Assembly (NCBI RefSeq): GCF_000482785.1
Contig: NZ_AXWS01000007.1
Coordinates: forward strand, 1,116,001 to 1,180,000
Origin: Derxia gummosa DSM 723
GTDB taxonomy: Bacteria; Pseudomonadota; Gammaproteobacteria; Burkholderiales; Burkholderiaceae_E
Length of the DNA stretch: 64,000 bases
Direction: 5' to 3'
The notes beneath the pieces were generated by a model. That model saw nothing but the letters and a program-made list of their open reading frames with translations. It did not search any database and had not been told where the DNA came from. This document shows, piece by piece, positions 16,243 through 24,942 of the stretch; positions within the stretch are counted from its first letter, which is position 1, and each line of letters opens with the position of its first letter. Position numbers and translations under genes: made by a program.

Positions 16243-18119
16243 TTTGCGTCCTTGCGCCGCGCGTCGGCGAGTTCATCGGAGTGCGATTCGTAGGCCCGCA
16301 GGAAGGCCTTGCCGAACAGCGCATTGAAATCGTCGGCCGCCTCGGTAGAAAGTTGGCTGTAGAGCTGCTGGAAGAGTTCCCAGAGCTGGGCCTTGCGCGT
16401 GGAGGGGAGCAGCGCGCCGAGCCGCGATTTCTGGACGATGCGCGCTTCGAGCGCGGCGGGATCAAAGCGGGCGAGCACGCCTTCAAGCGCGGCGCGCATG
16501 CCGGCAACCACGCCGAACTGGTGCGCACGCAGATCGTTCTGGGCATCGCGCATCGCATCGACGACGGGCATGAAACCGTGCGCGGGCGGACGCAGCAGAT
16601 GCCCGAGCGCGACGTCGACGGAGGGGGAGAACTTGAGCGGGTTGTTGTCGCGCGTGACGATCATCGTGACCTCGGCGCGGAACTCGCGCTTGAGCACAGC
16701 GCGCGCGGCGAGCAGATCCAGCGTGCCCGAGGTGGCCTCGCGCACGAGACTGCCGAGGAGATGCATGACCTCCGGCGTGAGCGCGGCCGGCAGGTCGGAC
16801 AGGCCCAGGCCGGCGCGCAACGCGTCAAGCAGCGGATCGGTAGCGGACGGTGGCGCGGGATGCGCGACCGGACTCGCGTCCGCGGCGGCGGCGGGCGGGG
16901 CGGATACGATCGAGCGGGTCGGGTTGCCGGCCTCATTCGACGGCACGGGCGGCGACGGCGGGAGCCTCGCCGGGCCGATCGCGGGAGACGCCGGGATCGC
17001 CTTCAGGTCGAAGTCGCCGGACGGCCCGCCAGCCTCGGCGACCAAGGGCGCGGCCGGCTGTGCCGCAAATGCGGCAGGCGATATCGCCGGCCCGCCGACA
17101 TCCGTCAGGAAATCCTCCGGCAACGCGCCTGTCATGGGGGCCGGCGGCAAGGATGGCGCAGCGCCACGCGATCGGATGACGGTACGCGCGTCGCCGCCCT
17201 CGCCCCACGACAGCACCGCATCGGCCGGCGCTGGATGTTGGGTCGGCGGAATCGGCGTGAAGGGCGCCGAAGGCAGCGGCGGCGCCGAAGACGGACTCGC
17301 GGCCGCGCCGCCCGACGAGCCGTTCGCGCTCACGCCGGCCGGATGCGCCTCGTCGCGGACCGCGATCGGCGGACGGAATGCCTCGCTGAGCACGGACGCG
17401 TGGTCGGCGACGGCCCCCGCCGGCGTGGCGGCGGTGACGGCGGTGAGCGAGAGCAGCGGATCGTCCGAGCGCGCAGTGTTCGGCCCGGTGCCGAGGCCGA
17501 GCGTGCGATCGAGTTCACCGAGCAGATCGCCGCCTCCCGACCCGAGGCCGAACAGCGCATCGAGCGAGCTCTCCTCGCGGCGACCGAGATCGGCCAGCCC
17601 GGCCGGCGGCACGGCGGATACGGACACCACGGGGCGCGGCGGCTCCGCGCCGAACGGGTCCCAGTCATCGGGGATGCGCGACGGAGACGCGGGCGGCACC
17701 GACGCCCGAATGCCGCCGCCCGGCGCGACGCCGTCCGATCGAACGGCCGCTGCCTTGCCCACGCCGAGTCCGGTCGGGCCGAAGCCGAGGCTCGTGAACG
17801 GATCACGCGCCGGCTCATCCACGCGGAGCAGGTAGCCGCCGATCGTGATCTCGTCGCCGAGCCGGATCGGCACCTCGCGGCCGTTGCCGACCGGCGCTCC
17901 ATTGACGAGCACCGGATTGCTGCCGGAATCGAGGAGCGCATAGCCGCCGTTGCGGTACACGACGCTCGCGTGCTGGCGCGAGATCTCGCGCTGCGGATCG
18001 GGCAGCACGAGCCGGTTGGTGTCGGCACGGCCGATGCTGCCGCCGAGTTCGTCGAAATCGGCCGACAGCGGCTGGACCAGAGGGCTGCCGTTGTGGCTCA
18101 GAACGGTGAGCGTGATCAC
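16239..18119 (-). CDS. fha: FHA-domain type VI regulator (Fha/TagH)
   Basis: A 626-residue scaffold that reads phosphothreonine and triggers type VI assembly. The N-terminal FHA domain (about 20-98) has the phosphopeptide-binding motifs GGSIGRADTNRLVLPD, ISRQHASV and NPVLVNG. A long low-complexity Pro/Ala/Gly linker (about 110-400) follows and includes one ARTVIRS peptide near residue 312. The C-terminal 200 residues (about 425-626) are the TagH/type VI FHA C-terminal domain (FSPSVDVALGHLLRPPAHGF, FDPAALEARI). The start is GTG, preceded by GGAGA at a good distance. It follows the 271-residue unknown gene by 29 bases and overlaps the phosphatase. Family assignment is secure. Confidence 0.92.
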   Translation of the reverse strand: MITLTVLSHNGSPLVQPLSADFDELGGSIGRADTNRLVLPDPQREISRQHASVVYRNGGYALLDSGSNPVLVNGAPVGNGREVPIRLGDEITIGGYLLRVDEPARDPFTSLGFGPTGLGVGKAAAVRSDGVAPGGGIRASVPPASPSRIPDDWDPFGAEPPRPVVSVSAVPPAGLADLGRREESSLDALFGLGSGGGDLLGELDRTLGLGTGPNTARSDDPLLSLTAVTAATPAGAVADHASVLSEAFRPPIAVRDEAHPAGVSANGSSGGAAASPSSAPPLPSAPFTPIPPTQHPAPADAVLSWGEGGDARTVIRSRGAAPSLPPAPMTGALPEDFLTDVGGPAISPAAFAAQPAAPLVAEAGGPSGDFDLKAIPASPAIGPARLPPSPPVPSNEAGNPTRSIVSAPPAAAADASPVAHPAPPSATDPLLDALRAGLGLSDLPAALTPEVMHLLGSLVREATSGTLDLLAARAVLKREFRAEVTMIVTRDNNPLKFSPSVDVALGHLLRPPAHGFMPVVDAMRDAQNDLRAHQFGVVAGMRAALEGVLARFDPAALEARIVQKSRLGALLPSTRKAQLWELFQQLYSQLSTEAADDFNALFGKAFLRAYESHSDELADARRKDAK

Positions 18120-18148
18120 GAAAAGGTCTCCGTGCGAGGCCGCGCCGG

Positions 18149-18964
18149 TCAGCGCAGCACGTGAATGTGACGTTCGACGAGCGCGATGCGCACCGGCAGC
18201 GACCAGCCGACGCCGCCCGTCTCGGGCGTGGCGAGCGCGCGCAGGGCGGGGCCGCCATCGGTCAGCACGCAGTCGAGCAGGCGGCCGTCACCACAGGGCC
18301 TGAGCACGAGCCGGTCGGCGCCCGGCGCTGGCACCGTGAGCGCTCCGGCGACGTGAAGACGCAGCAGATGGGCGCGCAGGCGCGCGAGTTCGTCGGCCGG
18401 CGCGCGCTGGTAGGCGGCGGCCGTCTCCTCGATGCGTACCCGCGAGATGGCGAGCAAGGGCTCGGCATCGCCACGGCTGAGCTGGCCGGCCGTCTGCTGC
18501 AGGAAGCGCCGCACCGCCGCGCGCACCCCGTCGACCGCTTCGATCACGGGCGCCTCGGGCCAGCGCCAGCGCTGGAAGCCGACCGGCAGACTCACCTCGA
18601 ACCGGTCGACGACCGGCGCATCCCAAGCCTCCCCGGCCGCCACCGCCCATGAGCGCTCGGCCAGCACGCGGGCGTTGTCATCGTCAATGCCGCGACCGTC
18701 GCGCACGAGCGCAAGTCGCAGGTGCGCGCGCGCGGGCACGGCGGCGACAAGGCCCGCGCCACCCGGCTCGACCGGCGCGACCAGCGTCGCGCGATCCTGG
18801 GCGACGCGCAGTTCGATGCGGTTGACGCCTTCGAACACGTATTCGTGCACCGCGCGCGCGGCGAGCGGCGCATCAGGGCCGACCGAGAACACGGGCAGGT
18901 CGTTGATCCAGACCTCGGCGGCGCAGCCGCTGGCATGCAGGCGGACGAACAGCAGGCGTTGCAT
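18149..18964 (-). CDS. hypothetical protein of the type VI cargo segment (271 residues)
   Basis: Not recognised. It has no signal peptide or membrane helix. The N-terminal 120 residues look beta-rich (VRLHASGCAAEVWINDLPVF, EYVFEGVNRIELRV), like a jelly-roll or carbohydrate-binding fold. The middle is helical (EAVDGVRAAVRRFLQQTAGQ). It starts at TGATG, sharing one base with the stop of the 615-residue gene upstream, so the two are translationally coupled and may form a pair. Position between the VgrG-adaptor genes and fha suggests an accessory role in type VI secretion, either assembly, cargo or immunity. No catalytic motif was seen. Confidence 0.6.
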   Translation of the reverse strand: MQRLLFVRLHASGCAAEVWINDLPVFSVGPDAPLAARAVHEYVFEGVNRIELRVAQDRATLVAPVEPGGAGLVAAVPARAHLRLALVRDGRGIDDDNARVLAERSWAVAAGEAWDAPVVDRFEVSLPVGFQRWRWPEAPVIEAVDGVRAAVRRFLQQTAGQLSRGDAEPLLAISRVRIEETAAAYQRAPADELARLRAHLLRLHVAGALTVPAPGADRLVLRPCGDGRLLDCVLTDGGPALRALATPETGGVGWSLPVRIALVERHIHVLR

Positions 18965-20811
18965 CAGCCGAGCTCCCAGTCGAGCAGATCGAGCGCCGGC
19001 AGCAGCGGACGCGGAACCGCGGTCTGGCCCAGCAGCGGGTCATCCAACGCGAGCACCGCCGACACCGGTTCCAGCGCGAGCGTCGCGAACCATTGCCAGC
19101 CCTGTCCGTCGCGGCGCGCGCGCAGGCCGTAAGCCCCGACCAGCGCGCCAGTCACCGGCACCGACGGGCCCGACATCGACGCGGGCAGATTGGCCGGTGC
19201 CCGCCCCGACAGGCTGCCGGCGCCGTCACCGCACAGCGGCGCGACCTCGATGGCGAAGGGGATGCGCAAGCGGCGACACGACGCGGCGAGCATCTCGGAA
19301 AGCGCATGGTCGGACTGAGCGCGCGCCAGCGACGCGCGCAAGGGCTCGCCCCCTCCGGCGACCAGCCGCAGCCGCGCCCGCGCGCCTTCGAGCAGCAGCT
19401 CGCCGCCCAGTTCCAGCGCCAAGGCGCCAGCCAGATCGAAACGGCCGTCCACGCGCAGCCAGGCCTCGCCCGCCAGCCGATCGGCGCGCCGGCCCCAGGT
19501 CAGGCCGACGCCGCCCGCGAGCAGATCGCAACGTCCCGCGACCCAGGCCGAATGCATGCCCTCGATGCCGCCCCAGACTTGCAGCAGCCGTTCGAGCGCG
19601 CGAATCCACGCATCGTTGAGCGCGGCCAGCCCGGTCGACCAGCCGGCCGGTGACAACACCTGGCCATCGCGCTCGACGCGCACCACCGGCAAGCCGTGAC
19701 GGGCCCGCCAGGCGTCGGGCGGCACGAGCGCGGCGCCGGGCTCTTCGCTCTCGGGCAAGCGCGTGCCCTCGCCGTCCACCTGTACGCGCGCGGCCGGTGC
19801 GAGGCGCCAGTCGAGCAGATGCTGGGGGGCGGCCCAGACGGCAACTCGCAGGCGGCCGCCGCCGAGCGGCGCGACCCCGTCGCGCAAGCCGCAGGTTTCG
19901 ATCTCGAGCAGGCCGAACCGCGCGGCGCCCTCGAAGGCGATCGGCGCGCCGGCCAGTGGCAGCGAAGCGGCGCCGGCCTCGGACGGCCAGGTCACGCCGG
20001 GCTCGGACTGGAGATCGGCACGCAGCTTCCAGGCGAGATCCATCGCCGCCGCGCCGCGCCACTCGCGGCGCCCGTCGGGCATCGTCATCGCCACACGCGG
20101 ATGACGCGCCGCGTCGCAGACCTCGGCCTGGCGCAGCCGCAAGCCGAGGTGGGCCGGGCTGCCATCGCGCCAAGGCCCGGCGAGCAACGCGATCGCCTCG
20201 GGCAGGGGTTCGCCTGGCTGGCAGCGGATCGGCACCACCGGCGCCATCGGCAACGACTGCCAGCGACCGTCCTGGTAGCGGTACTCCGGCCGGCTCAGGT
20301 TCTCGACCCAGAAAAGCAGCGCATCGATGTCGCAGGGCGAATCGACCCAGGGCTGCACGAACCCGGGGGACCACCACTGCGACGGCACGGTCAGGTCGGC
20401 GAGCTCGCGGCGCAGCCTTTCCTCCGCCGCATCGAAGGCCGCGAGCCCGCGGGCGTTGCCGGCCCGCTGGATCTGCTCGCGGCTGCCGAGCATGAGCTGA
20501 CGCGCCCTGGCGCTTCCCCCGCGACGCGCATCCTCGACCAGCGCGCGCGCCCATTCGAAGCCCGGGCGTTCCTCGAAGCCCGCGCCCCAGACGAAGCACA
20601 GGTTGAGATAGCGGGCGATGTCCCGGCCTTGCGTCATGCCGTGGCGGCGCGCGCGACCGATGCCGACATCGATGAATTCGGCGAGCCGGTCGCCGAGCCG
20701 CGCCACGGCGGCCGGCCAGGCGGCAGTGAAGTGCACGGCGAGCCGGTCGCGGTAGCGCTGTTCGGCCCAGGCTTCAAGCGCGGCGGTCTGATCCTCGTTG
20801 AGCGTCAGCAT
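18964..20811 (-). CDS. hypothetical protein of the type VI cargo segment (615 residues)
   Basis: The first 100 residues (FIDVGIGRARRHGMTQGRDI, then YLNLCFVWGAGFEERPGFEW) resemble a short domain I have seen in small proteins beside vgrG and DUF4123 genes, so it is probably a type VI accessory or cargo protein. The rest is unrecognised: beta-rich, with many Trp, and no signal peptide, membrane helix or clear active site. The ATG at 20811 was chosen because a TGAAGG precedes it by about 7 bases and it starts 10 bases after the DUF4123 stop; a TTG at 20829 is less likely. It overlaps the 271-residue gene by one base. It could be an effector loaded by the neighbouring DUF4123 adaptor. Confidence 0.6.
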   Translation of the reverse strand: MLTLNEDQTAALEAWAEQRYRDRLAVHFTAAWPAAVARLGDRLAEFIDVGIGRARRHGMTQGRDIARYLNLCFVWGAGFEERPGFEWARALVEDARRGGSARARQLMLGSREQIQRAGNARGLAAFDAAEERLRRELADLTVPSQWWSPGFVQPWVDSPCDIDALLFWVENLSRPEYRYQDGRWQSLPMAPVVPIRCQPGEPLPEAIALLAGPWRDGSPAHLGLRLRQAEVCDAARHPRVAMTMPDGRREWRGAAAMDLAWKLRADLQSEPGVTWPSEAGAASLPLAGAPIAFEGAARFGLLEIETCGLRDGVAPLGGGRLRVAVWAAPQHLLDWRLAPAARVQVDGEGTRLPESEEPGAALVPPDAWRARHGLPVVRVERDGQVLSPAGWSTGLAALNDAWIRALERLLQVWGGIEGMHSAWVAGRCDLLAGGVGLTWGRRADRLAGEAWLRVDGRFDLAGALALELGGELLLEGARARLRLVAGGGEPLRASLARAQSDHALSEMLAASCRRLRIPFAIEVAPLCGDGAGSLSGRAPANLPASMSGPSVPVTGALVGAYGLRARRDGQGWQWFATLALEPVSAVLALDDPLLGQTAVPRPLLPALDLLDWELG

Positions 20812-20821
20812 GAACCGGCCT

Positions 20822-21376
20822 TCAGGCAACGGGCGACGCGATCAGCGCGATCTGCTCGACTCGCACGCCGACCGGCTCGCGCTCGTAGCGCAGGAAACCG
20901 GCGCCGTCGGGCGCGAGGATCTCGGCGACCGGCCCGAAGAACTCGTCGGCCTGCCACGGATCGAGCAGCGGCAGCAGGCAGGCGAGCAGCTCCGGGGCAT
21001 GCCAGCGCCAGCGCCGCGCGATGCCGTCCGGGGTCGAGACCTCGGCCAGCGTGCGCAGATGGTCGCGAAGCCGGCGCAGCCCCCCGGACGCGACACAGAG
21101 CAGCCCCCAGTCCGCGGCCTCGCGATGCGCGGCGGCGAGCAGCCAGTCTGTGAAGGCAAGCTCTGGCGCGAGCACGGCGAGCCGCACCGCGCGCTCGGCC
21201 TCGACGGGCAGGAGCGCGCCGCGCGTGAGCGAGTCGGTGTCGGCTAGGCCGGCCTCGGCGATGCGCGACGGCAAGCGCGCCAGCCGCGCCCCATCGAGCA
21301 CCGCGATGACGGCGACGTCGGGACGGGACCACAGCCGGCCCTTGAGCTGGTCGGCGGAAAGCGGGACGGTCTTCAT
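20822..21376 (-). CDS. DUF4123 adaptor/chaperone for VgrG-borne effectors
   Basis: A 184-residue cytoplasmic protein with the DUF4123 pattern: an N-terminal strand with AVLDGARL, ADWGLLCVASGG near residue 90, LRRLRDHLRTLAEVSTPDG, then RRWRWHAPELLACLLPLLDP. Proteins of this family (Tap/Tec) load a specific effector onto a VgrG tip and are normally encoded between vgrG and the effector. It overlaps the vgrG stop by 4 bases (ATGA) and is followed by the 615-residue unknown gene, which by this rule is the candidate client. Confidence 0.8.
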   Translation of the reverse strand: MKTVPLSADQLKGRLWSRPDVAVIAVLDGARLARLPSRIAEAGLADTDSLTRGALLPVEAERAVRLAVLAPELAFTDWLLAAAHREAADWGLLCVASGGLRRLRDHLRTLAEVSTPDGIARRWRWHAPELLACLLPLLDPWQADEFFGPVAEILAPDGAGFLRYEREPVGVRVEQIALIASPVA

Positions 21377-23412
21377 CCGAGCGGATCCGCCGGCTTGGTG
21401 GCATCGACGGGGGCCTTCGGACTGGCCGGCGACTTCGGACTTGCTCCCGAGCCTGAACCCGGCGAGCCGCCGGAGTTGATCCTGACCATCGGCCCCGTGA
21501 TCGACACGCCGTCTGGCCCGATGATGATCGAGCCAGGTCCGGCCTTGATCGTGATCTGCGCGCCCGCCTCGATGACGAGGTTCATGCCGGCCTTCACATG
21601 CACGTTCATGCCGGCATCGACGGCGAAGTTGGCGCCGGTCTTCAGATCGCTCCTGCCCCCCGCGTTGAGCGACCAGTTGCCCCCCGCATCGATGCTCAGA
21701 TTCGAGCCGACCACCAGATCGGCGACGGTGCCGATGCGCGTGATGGCCTCGCCGCCGATGCTCGCATGCGCGTCGCCACCGATCTCGGTCATGCGGTCGC
21801 GGCCGATCTTGCCGATGCTGTCACGGCCGATCTTCCAGGTCCGGTCGCGGTCGATCGTGCTGTGCTCGTCGTTGCGTATCTCTTCGTAGGCGTCTTCCTT
21901 CACGAGGCGGTACCAGGTCTTCTCGGCCTGGACCCAGACGTACTCGCTGCCCTTCTTGTCCTCGAAGCGCAGCTCGTTGAAGTTGTCGACGCCGCCCCCT
22001 TTGCTGCTGTGCGTGCGCCAGCCCGAGTGCGTCTTGTTGTCGGGCAGCGGATAGGGCGGCATCTGCTCTGCGTTGTAGACGCAGCCGTTGACGATCGGCT
22101 GGTCGGGGTCGCCTTCGAGGAAATCCACTACCACCTCCTGGCCGATGCGCGGCAGCGCCTGCATGCCCCAGCGCTGGCCGGCCCAGGGCTGGGCCACGCG
22201 CAGCCAGCACGAGGTGTTCTCGTCCTTCTTGCCGAGCCGGTCCCAGTGGAACTGCACCTTCACGCGGCCGTACTTGTCGGTGTGGATCTCCTCGCCGCTC
22301 GGGCCGACGACGACAGCGGTCTGAAGGCCTTGGACTAAAGGTTTGTATGCAAGCCTCATAGGCCGGAACGGCACCCGTTCAGGAATGGCCGAGAAGCCAC
22401 ACTCGAAGCTCACCTCTGCGTCGCCCGACTCATGGGTTGCCTGGGAGACGTGAATCTGAGTCATAACGACGAGGTGACGCCCGTTCTGCTCCTCGCTGGG
22501 ATGGCCCGCAATTGAGAAGTGCGTCCCCGCAGCAAGCCCATGCGCACTGGTTTGCCCGTCGCTGCTCCGGACTCCGACTTGCTGGGCCTCCAGCCGCACA
22601 CGAGCAAAGCGCTCGCCTTCGCCGGGCCGAGTGTATTCGCCCGGGTAGTCGTAAATCTCGCGGTCGCCGTGCGCATAAGGGAGGGCATTGCGCGCTTGGG
22701 TTACGAGGTCCGACGACGGCTTCTCGAAGTCATAGTCGGTATGGCGGAAGGCGCCGCTTTCAAGCTGCTCGGAGTAGGTCCATTCATGAATTGCCTCACG
22801 TCCGATGTGACCGCCACCAGTGTGCGGCGAGAACGGCAGCTTGTCGCAGCCAGGAGCGTCGGGCAGATGCATGCTGTCGTCGACGATTACCATCGTGTGG
22901 CGATCGTCCTCATGCCTGAAGTAGTAGTACATGCCCTCCTGCTCAAGCAGGCGCTGCACGAAATTGAAATCGGTTTCCCGGTACTGCACACAGTAGGGCC
23001 AAGACAGGTAACTGCTGCTCAGATCGACATCGAAGGCAAGCTGAGTGCAGCCGGCGAACACCTCCTTAATGATTTCAACGACCGTCTTATCCTGATAAAT
23101 GCGGCAATCGGCCCGGCGCGATAGCAGCCAGAGCCAAGGGCGCAGAGTCAGTTCGTAGGCATGCATGCGCCCCACCGGCGGCAGCGCCACCACCCGCGCC
23201 ACGACGCCATTGAAAAACCGCGAGCCGCCATCGGGACGGACCAACTGCACCGTTGCGGTACTACCCACCAGCTTGCGCATTGGAACCGAAGACTTTGGCG
23301 TCAGGCCGACGACGCGGTAGTCAAACGGCTGACCGAGACTTTCATGGCCACTGAACTCATGCGCCATCAGGGTCGGCTCGGCACATTTCAGAAGAATCTG
23401 GTCAACGGGCAC
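21373..23412 (-). CDS. vgrG: type VI spike protein VgrG (TssI)
   Basis: A 679-residue spike protein that sits on the Hcp tube and is fired out of the cell. It holds the gp27/gp5-like core (DYRVVGLTP, LTLRPWLWLLSRRADCRIYQ, VQYRETDFNFVQRLLEQEG), the OB-fold (GRVKVQFHWDRLGKKDENTS, WAGQRWGMQALPRIGQEVVV) and a C-terminal DUF2345-type needle of short repeats (IGRDRMTEIGGDA). The last 40 residues are a Gly/Ser/Pro/Lys-rich tail (SGASPKSPASPKAPVDATKP) without an enzyme domain, so it is not an evolved VgrG with its own toxin. It overlaps the LprI-like gene by 11 bases and the DUF4123 gene by 4. Confidence 0.95.
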   Translation of the reverse strand: MPVDQILLKCAEPTLMAHEFSGHESLGQPFDYRVVGLTPKSSVPMRKLVGSTATVQLVRPDGGSRFFNGVVARVVALPPVGRMHAYELTLRPWLWLLSRRADCRIYQDKTVVEIIKEVFAGCTQLAFDVDLSSSYLSWPYCVQYRETDFNFVQRLLEQEGMYYYFRHEDDRHTMVIVDDSMHLPDAPGCDKLPFSPHTGGGHIGREAIHEWTYSEQLESGAFRHTDYDFEKPSSDLVTQARNALPYAHGDREIYDYPGEYTRPGEGERFARVRLEAQQVGVRSSDGQTSAHGLAAGTHFSIAGHPSEEQNGRHLVVMTQIHVSQATHESGDAEVSFECGFSAIPERVPFRPMRLAYKPLVQGLQTAVVVGPSGEEIHTDKYGRVKVQFHWDRLGKKDENTSCWLRVAQPWAGQRWGMQALPRIGQEVVVDFLEGDPDQPIVNGCVYNAEQMPPYPLPDNKTHSGWRTHSSKGGGVDNFNELRFEDKKGSEYVWVQAEKTWYRLVKEDAYEEIRNDEHSTIDRDRTWKIGRDSIGKIGRDRMTEIGGDAHASIGGEAITRIGTVADLVVGSNLSIDAGGNWSLNAGGRSDLKTGANFAVDAGMNVHVKAGMNLVIEAGAQITIKAGPGSIIIGPDGVSITGPMVRINSGGSPGSGSGASPKSPASPKAPVDATKPADPLG

Positions 23413-24016
23413 CGTCGCCTCCGGCGGGGATCAGTTCGAGTTCCGCGATTCGGGCCTGATAAACCGCGCGCAGGCACGCCTTGTCCCGACAGGCATTGCG
23501 GCGACGCAGCCAGCTTCGCTGAGCCGATTCGACATCCCCGGCGGAGTCACGGCGCGCGGCGCGGTACGCTCGAGCGAGGCGGACATCAGCCTCGGCGAGG
23601 CCCGGGTCGAGGCAGATCATCATTTCGACGTCGCTGCCGGCTTTGTTGCAATCGAACGAGGGGCGCGGTACCGAACCGCGTGCCACGCTCGGTTCGTCGG
23701 CTGGCGCCGCAACGATGACGTCTACACGCTCAATTGCGGTGACTACTCCGTCGGTCCGAATGCGGCCAACGATGCGGCAGGTCGCGCGCTCAGGGCAGGC
23801 ATCGATCCGCCGGCTCGCCTGCGCCTCGGATTCGGGCACGACAACCAACTGCCCGTTCGGTGCGGTCAATGTGACGCCGGCTTTGCCGCTGCTAAGAACG
23901 CCGGTGAATTCGTCGCGAGCCGGCCCTGCAAACACGACCACCGTCGCGACCAGCAGGGCTACAACGGCGGCGCCGCGCACGATGCGTCGGCGGAAATGTG
24001 CTCGAAGTCTGGTCAT
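23402..24016 (-). CDS. membrane-anchored LprI-like (DUF1311) protein, candidate immunity protein
   Basis: A 204-residue protein with an N-terminal signal/anchor (RGAAVVALLVATVVVFAGP), a central beta-rich stretch (about 40-105) and a C-terminal DUF1311 domain (about 118-195) of the lysozyme-inhibitor LprI type. That domain shows PSFDCNKAGSDVEMMIC, ARAYRAARR, RSWLRRRNAC and ACLRAVYQARIAEL, with the four Cys spaced as in the family. It should act in the periplasm. Its ATG shares one base with the stop of the GH19 gene upstream (TGATG) and its end overlaps vgrG. A periplasmic inhibitor-type protein placed directly after a cell-wall hydrolase is what an effector-immunity pair looks like. The inhibitor role itself is inferred. 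Confidence 0.7.
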   Translation of the reverse strand: MTRLRAHFRRRIVRGAAVVALLVATVVVFAGPARDEFTGVLSSGKAGVTLTAPNGQLVVVPESEAQASRRIDACPERATCRIVGRIRTDGVVTAIERVDVIVAAPADEPSVARGSVPRPSFDCNKAGSDVEMMICLDPGLAEADVRLARAYRAARRDSAGDVESAQRSWLRRRNACRDKACLRAVYQARIAELELIPAGGDGAR

Positions 24017-24942
24017 CAGGGGAGTCTCGTCGGGAGCGTGGGTTCGCTGACGATACGGTTGAAATAGTGGCGATACAGCCGCTCGCGCTCGGCCAGTCCG
24101 TTGTTCCCACCGTTGATCAGCGCAGTCACGCGCCGCACGTCGCCCGCTTGGGCAAAGCCGCGAAGGCTATTGCTGCCTGAACTGTGCCGCTCGCTCCAGT
24201 ACCACCAAGCAGTGGCGATTGCGACCTCGGGAATCTCGACCATCTCGGGGTGAGCGAGAAGATCCAGTCCAAGCGCACGCCCGGCGCGGCGGTAATTGTC
24301 CCGCCCCGTGATCTGCAGATAGCCGCGCCCAATGAATCGGGCGCCGTCGCCGGAAAGCGTGTTGCCGAGGCGGCCGCCGTAAATCCGCTCAGCAATTGCA
24401 GCCTCGCCCCCCTCGCAAACGGCCGTCGCGTCGGCGAGCGACGTGAAACGACGCGGAAACATTGCGAGGAGCCGGGCTGAGCGATAGCGCAGGTTCTCGC
24501 GCACGGAACGGAAGTGCCCGGATTCATGCGCCGTCTGCGCCAGGAACATCGCGCGCTCGCTTGGATCAGTCACGCCACGCTCAACGAGGAAAGCCAGGAC
24601 GCGCGCCTCGACCTCGGTGGCCGTGAGCCCCGGCGGTTGCTGCGCCCAGGGGTGCTGTCGGTGCGCAGCCGTAATAACGACGGGCGAGGGATGCGCCGTC
24701 GCTTGACCGGGACTCGCGCCCGACACTGGCCGTGTGGCCAGCTCGTGAACCGGCGACGCAGCACTACTGGCGGGATGAGCTCCCACGGGACCGACCGACC
24801 GCCGCACCATAGGTGCCCAAGGCGTGTCCCACCTGATTCCGCCGATAGCGTCAGATAGCGTGGCGACGAAATCGATCCGTCGACGACCAGCGGTCGGCGC
24901 CGTCAACCTGGGGCGACCAAGGCGGGAATGGCGCTGACTCAT
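24016..24942 (-). CDS. GH19 chitinase/muramidase-like protein, candidate type VI effector
   Basis: A 308-residue enzyme. The C-terminal 190 residues are a glycoside hydrolase family 19 domain: the catalytic Glu lies in AQTAHESGHF (Glu140), a second acidic residue in VRENLRY (Glu149), then GARFIGRGYLQITGRDNY and ATAWWYW. Bacterial GH19 proteins of this size are often endolysin-like peptidoglycan hydrolases. The first 105 residues are low-complexity Pro/Ala/Ser/His and contain no signal peptide, which fits export through the type VI system rather than Sec. ATG overlaps the methyltransferase stop as ATGA; an in-frame ATG ten codons upstream (24972) is possible. The LprI-like gene follows directly, then vgrG. 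Chitin as substrate cannot be ruled out. Confidence 0.8.
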   Translation of the reverse strand: MSQRHSRLGRPRLTAPTAGRRRIDFVATLSDAIGGIRWDTPWAPMVRRSVGPVGAHPASSAASPVHELATRPVSGASPGQATAHPSPVVITAAHRQHPWAQQPPGLTATEVEARVLAFLVERGVTDPSERAMFLAQTAHESGHFRSVRENLRYRSARLLAMFPRRFTSLADATAVCEGGEAAIAERIYGGRLGNTLSGDGARFIGRGYLQITGRDNYRRAGRALGLDLLAHPEMVEIPEVAIATAWWYWSERHSSGSNSLRGFAQAGDVRRVTALINGGNNGLAERERLYRHYFNRIVSEPTLPTRLP

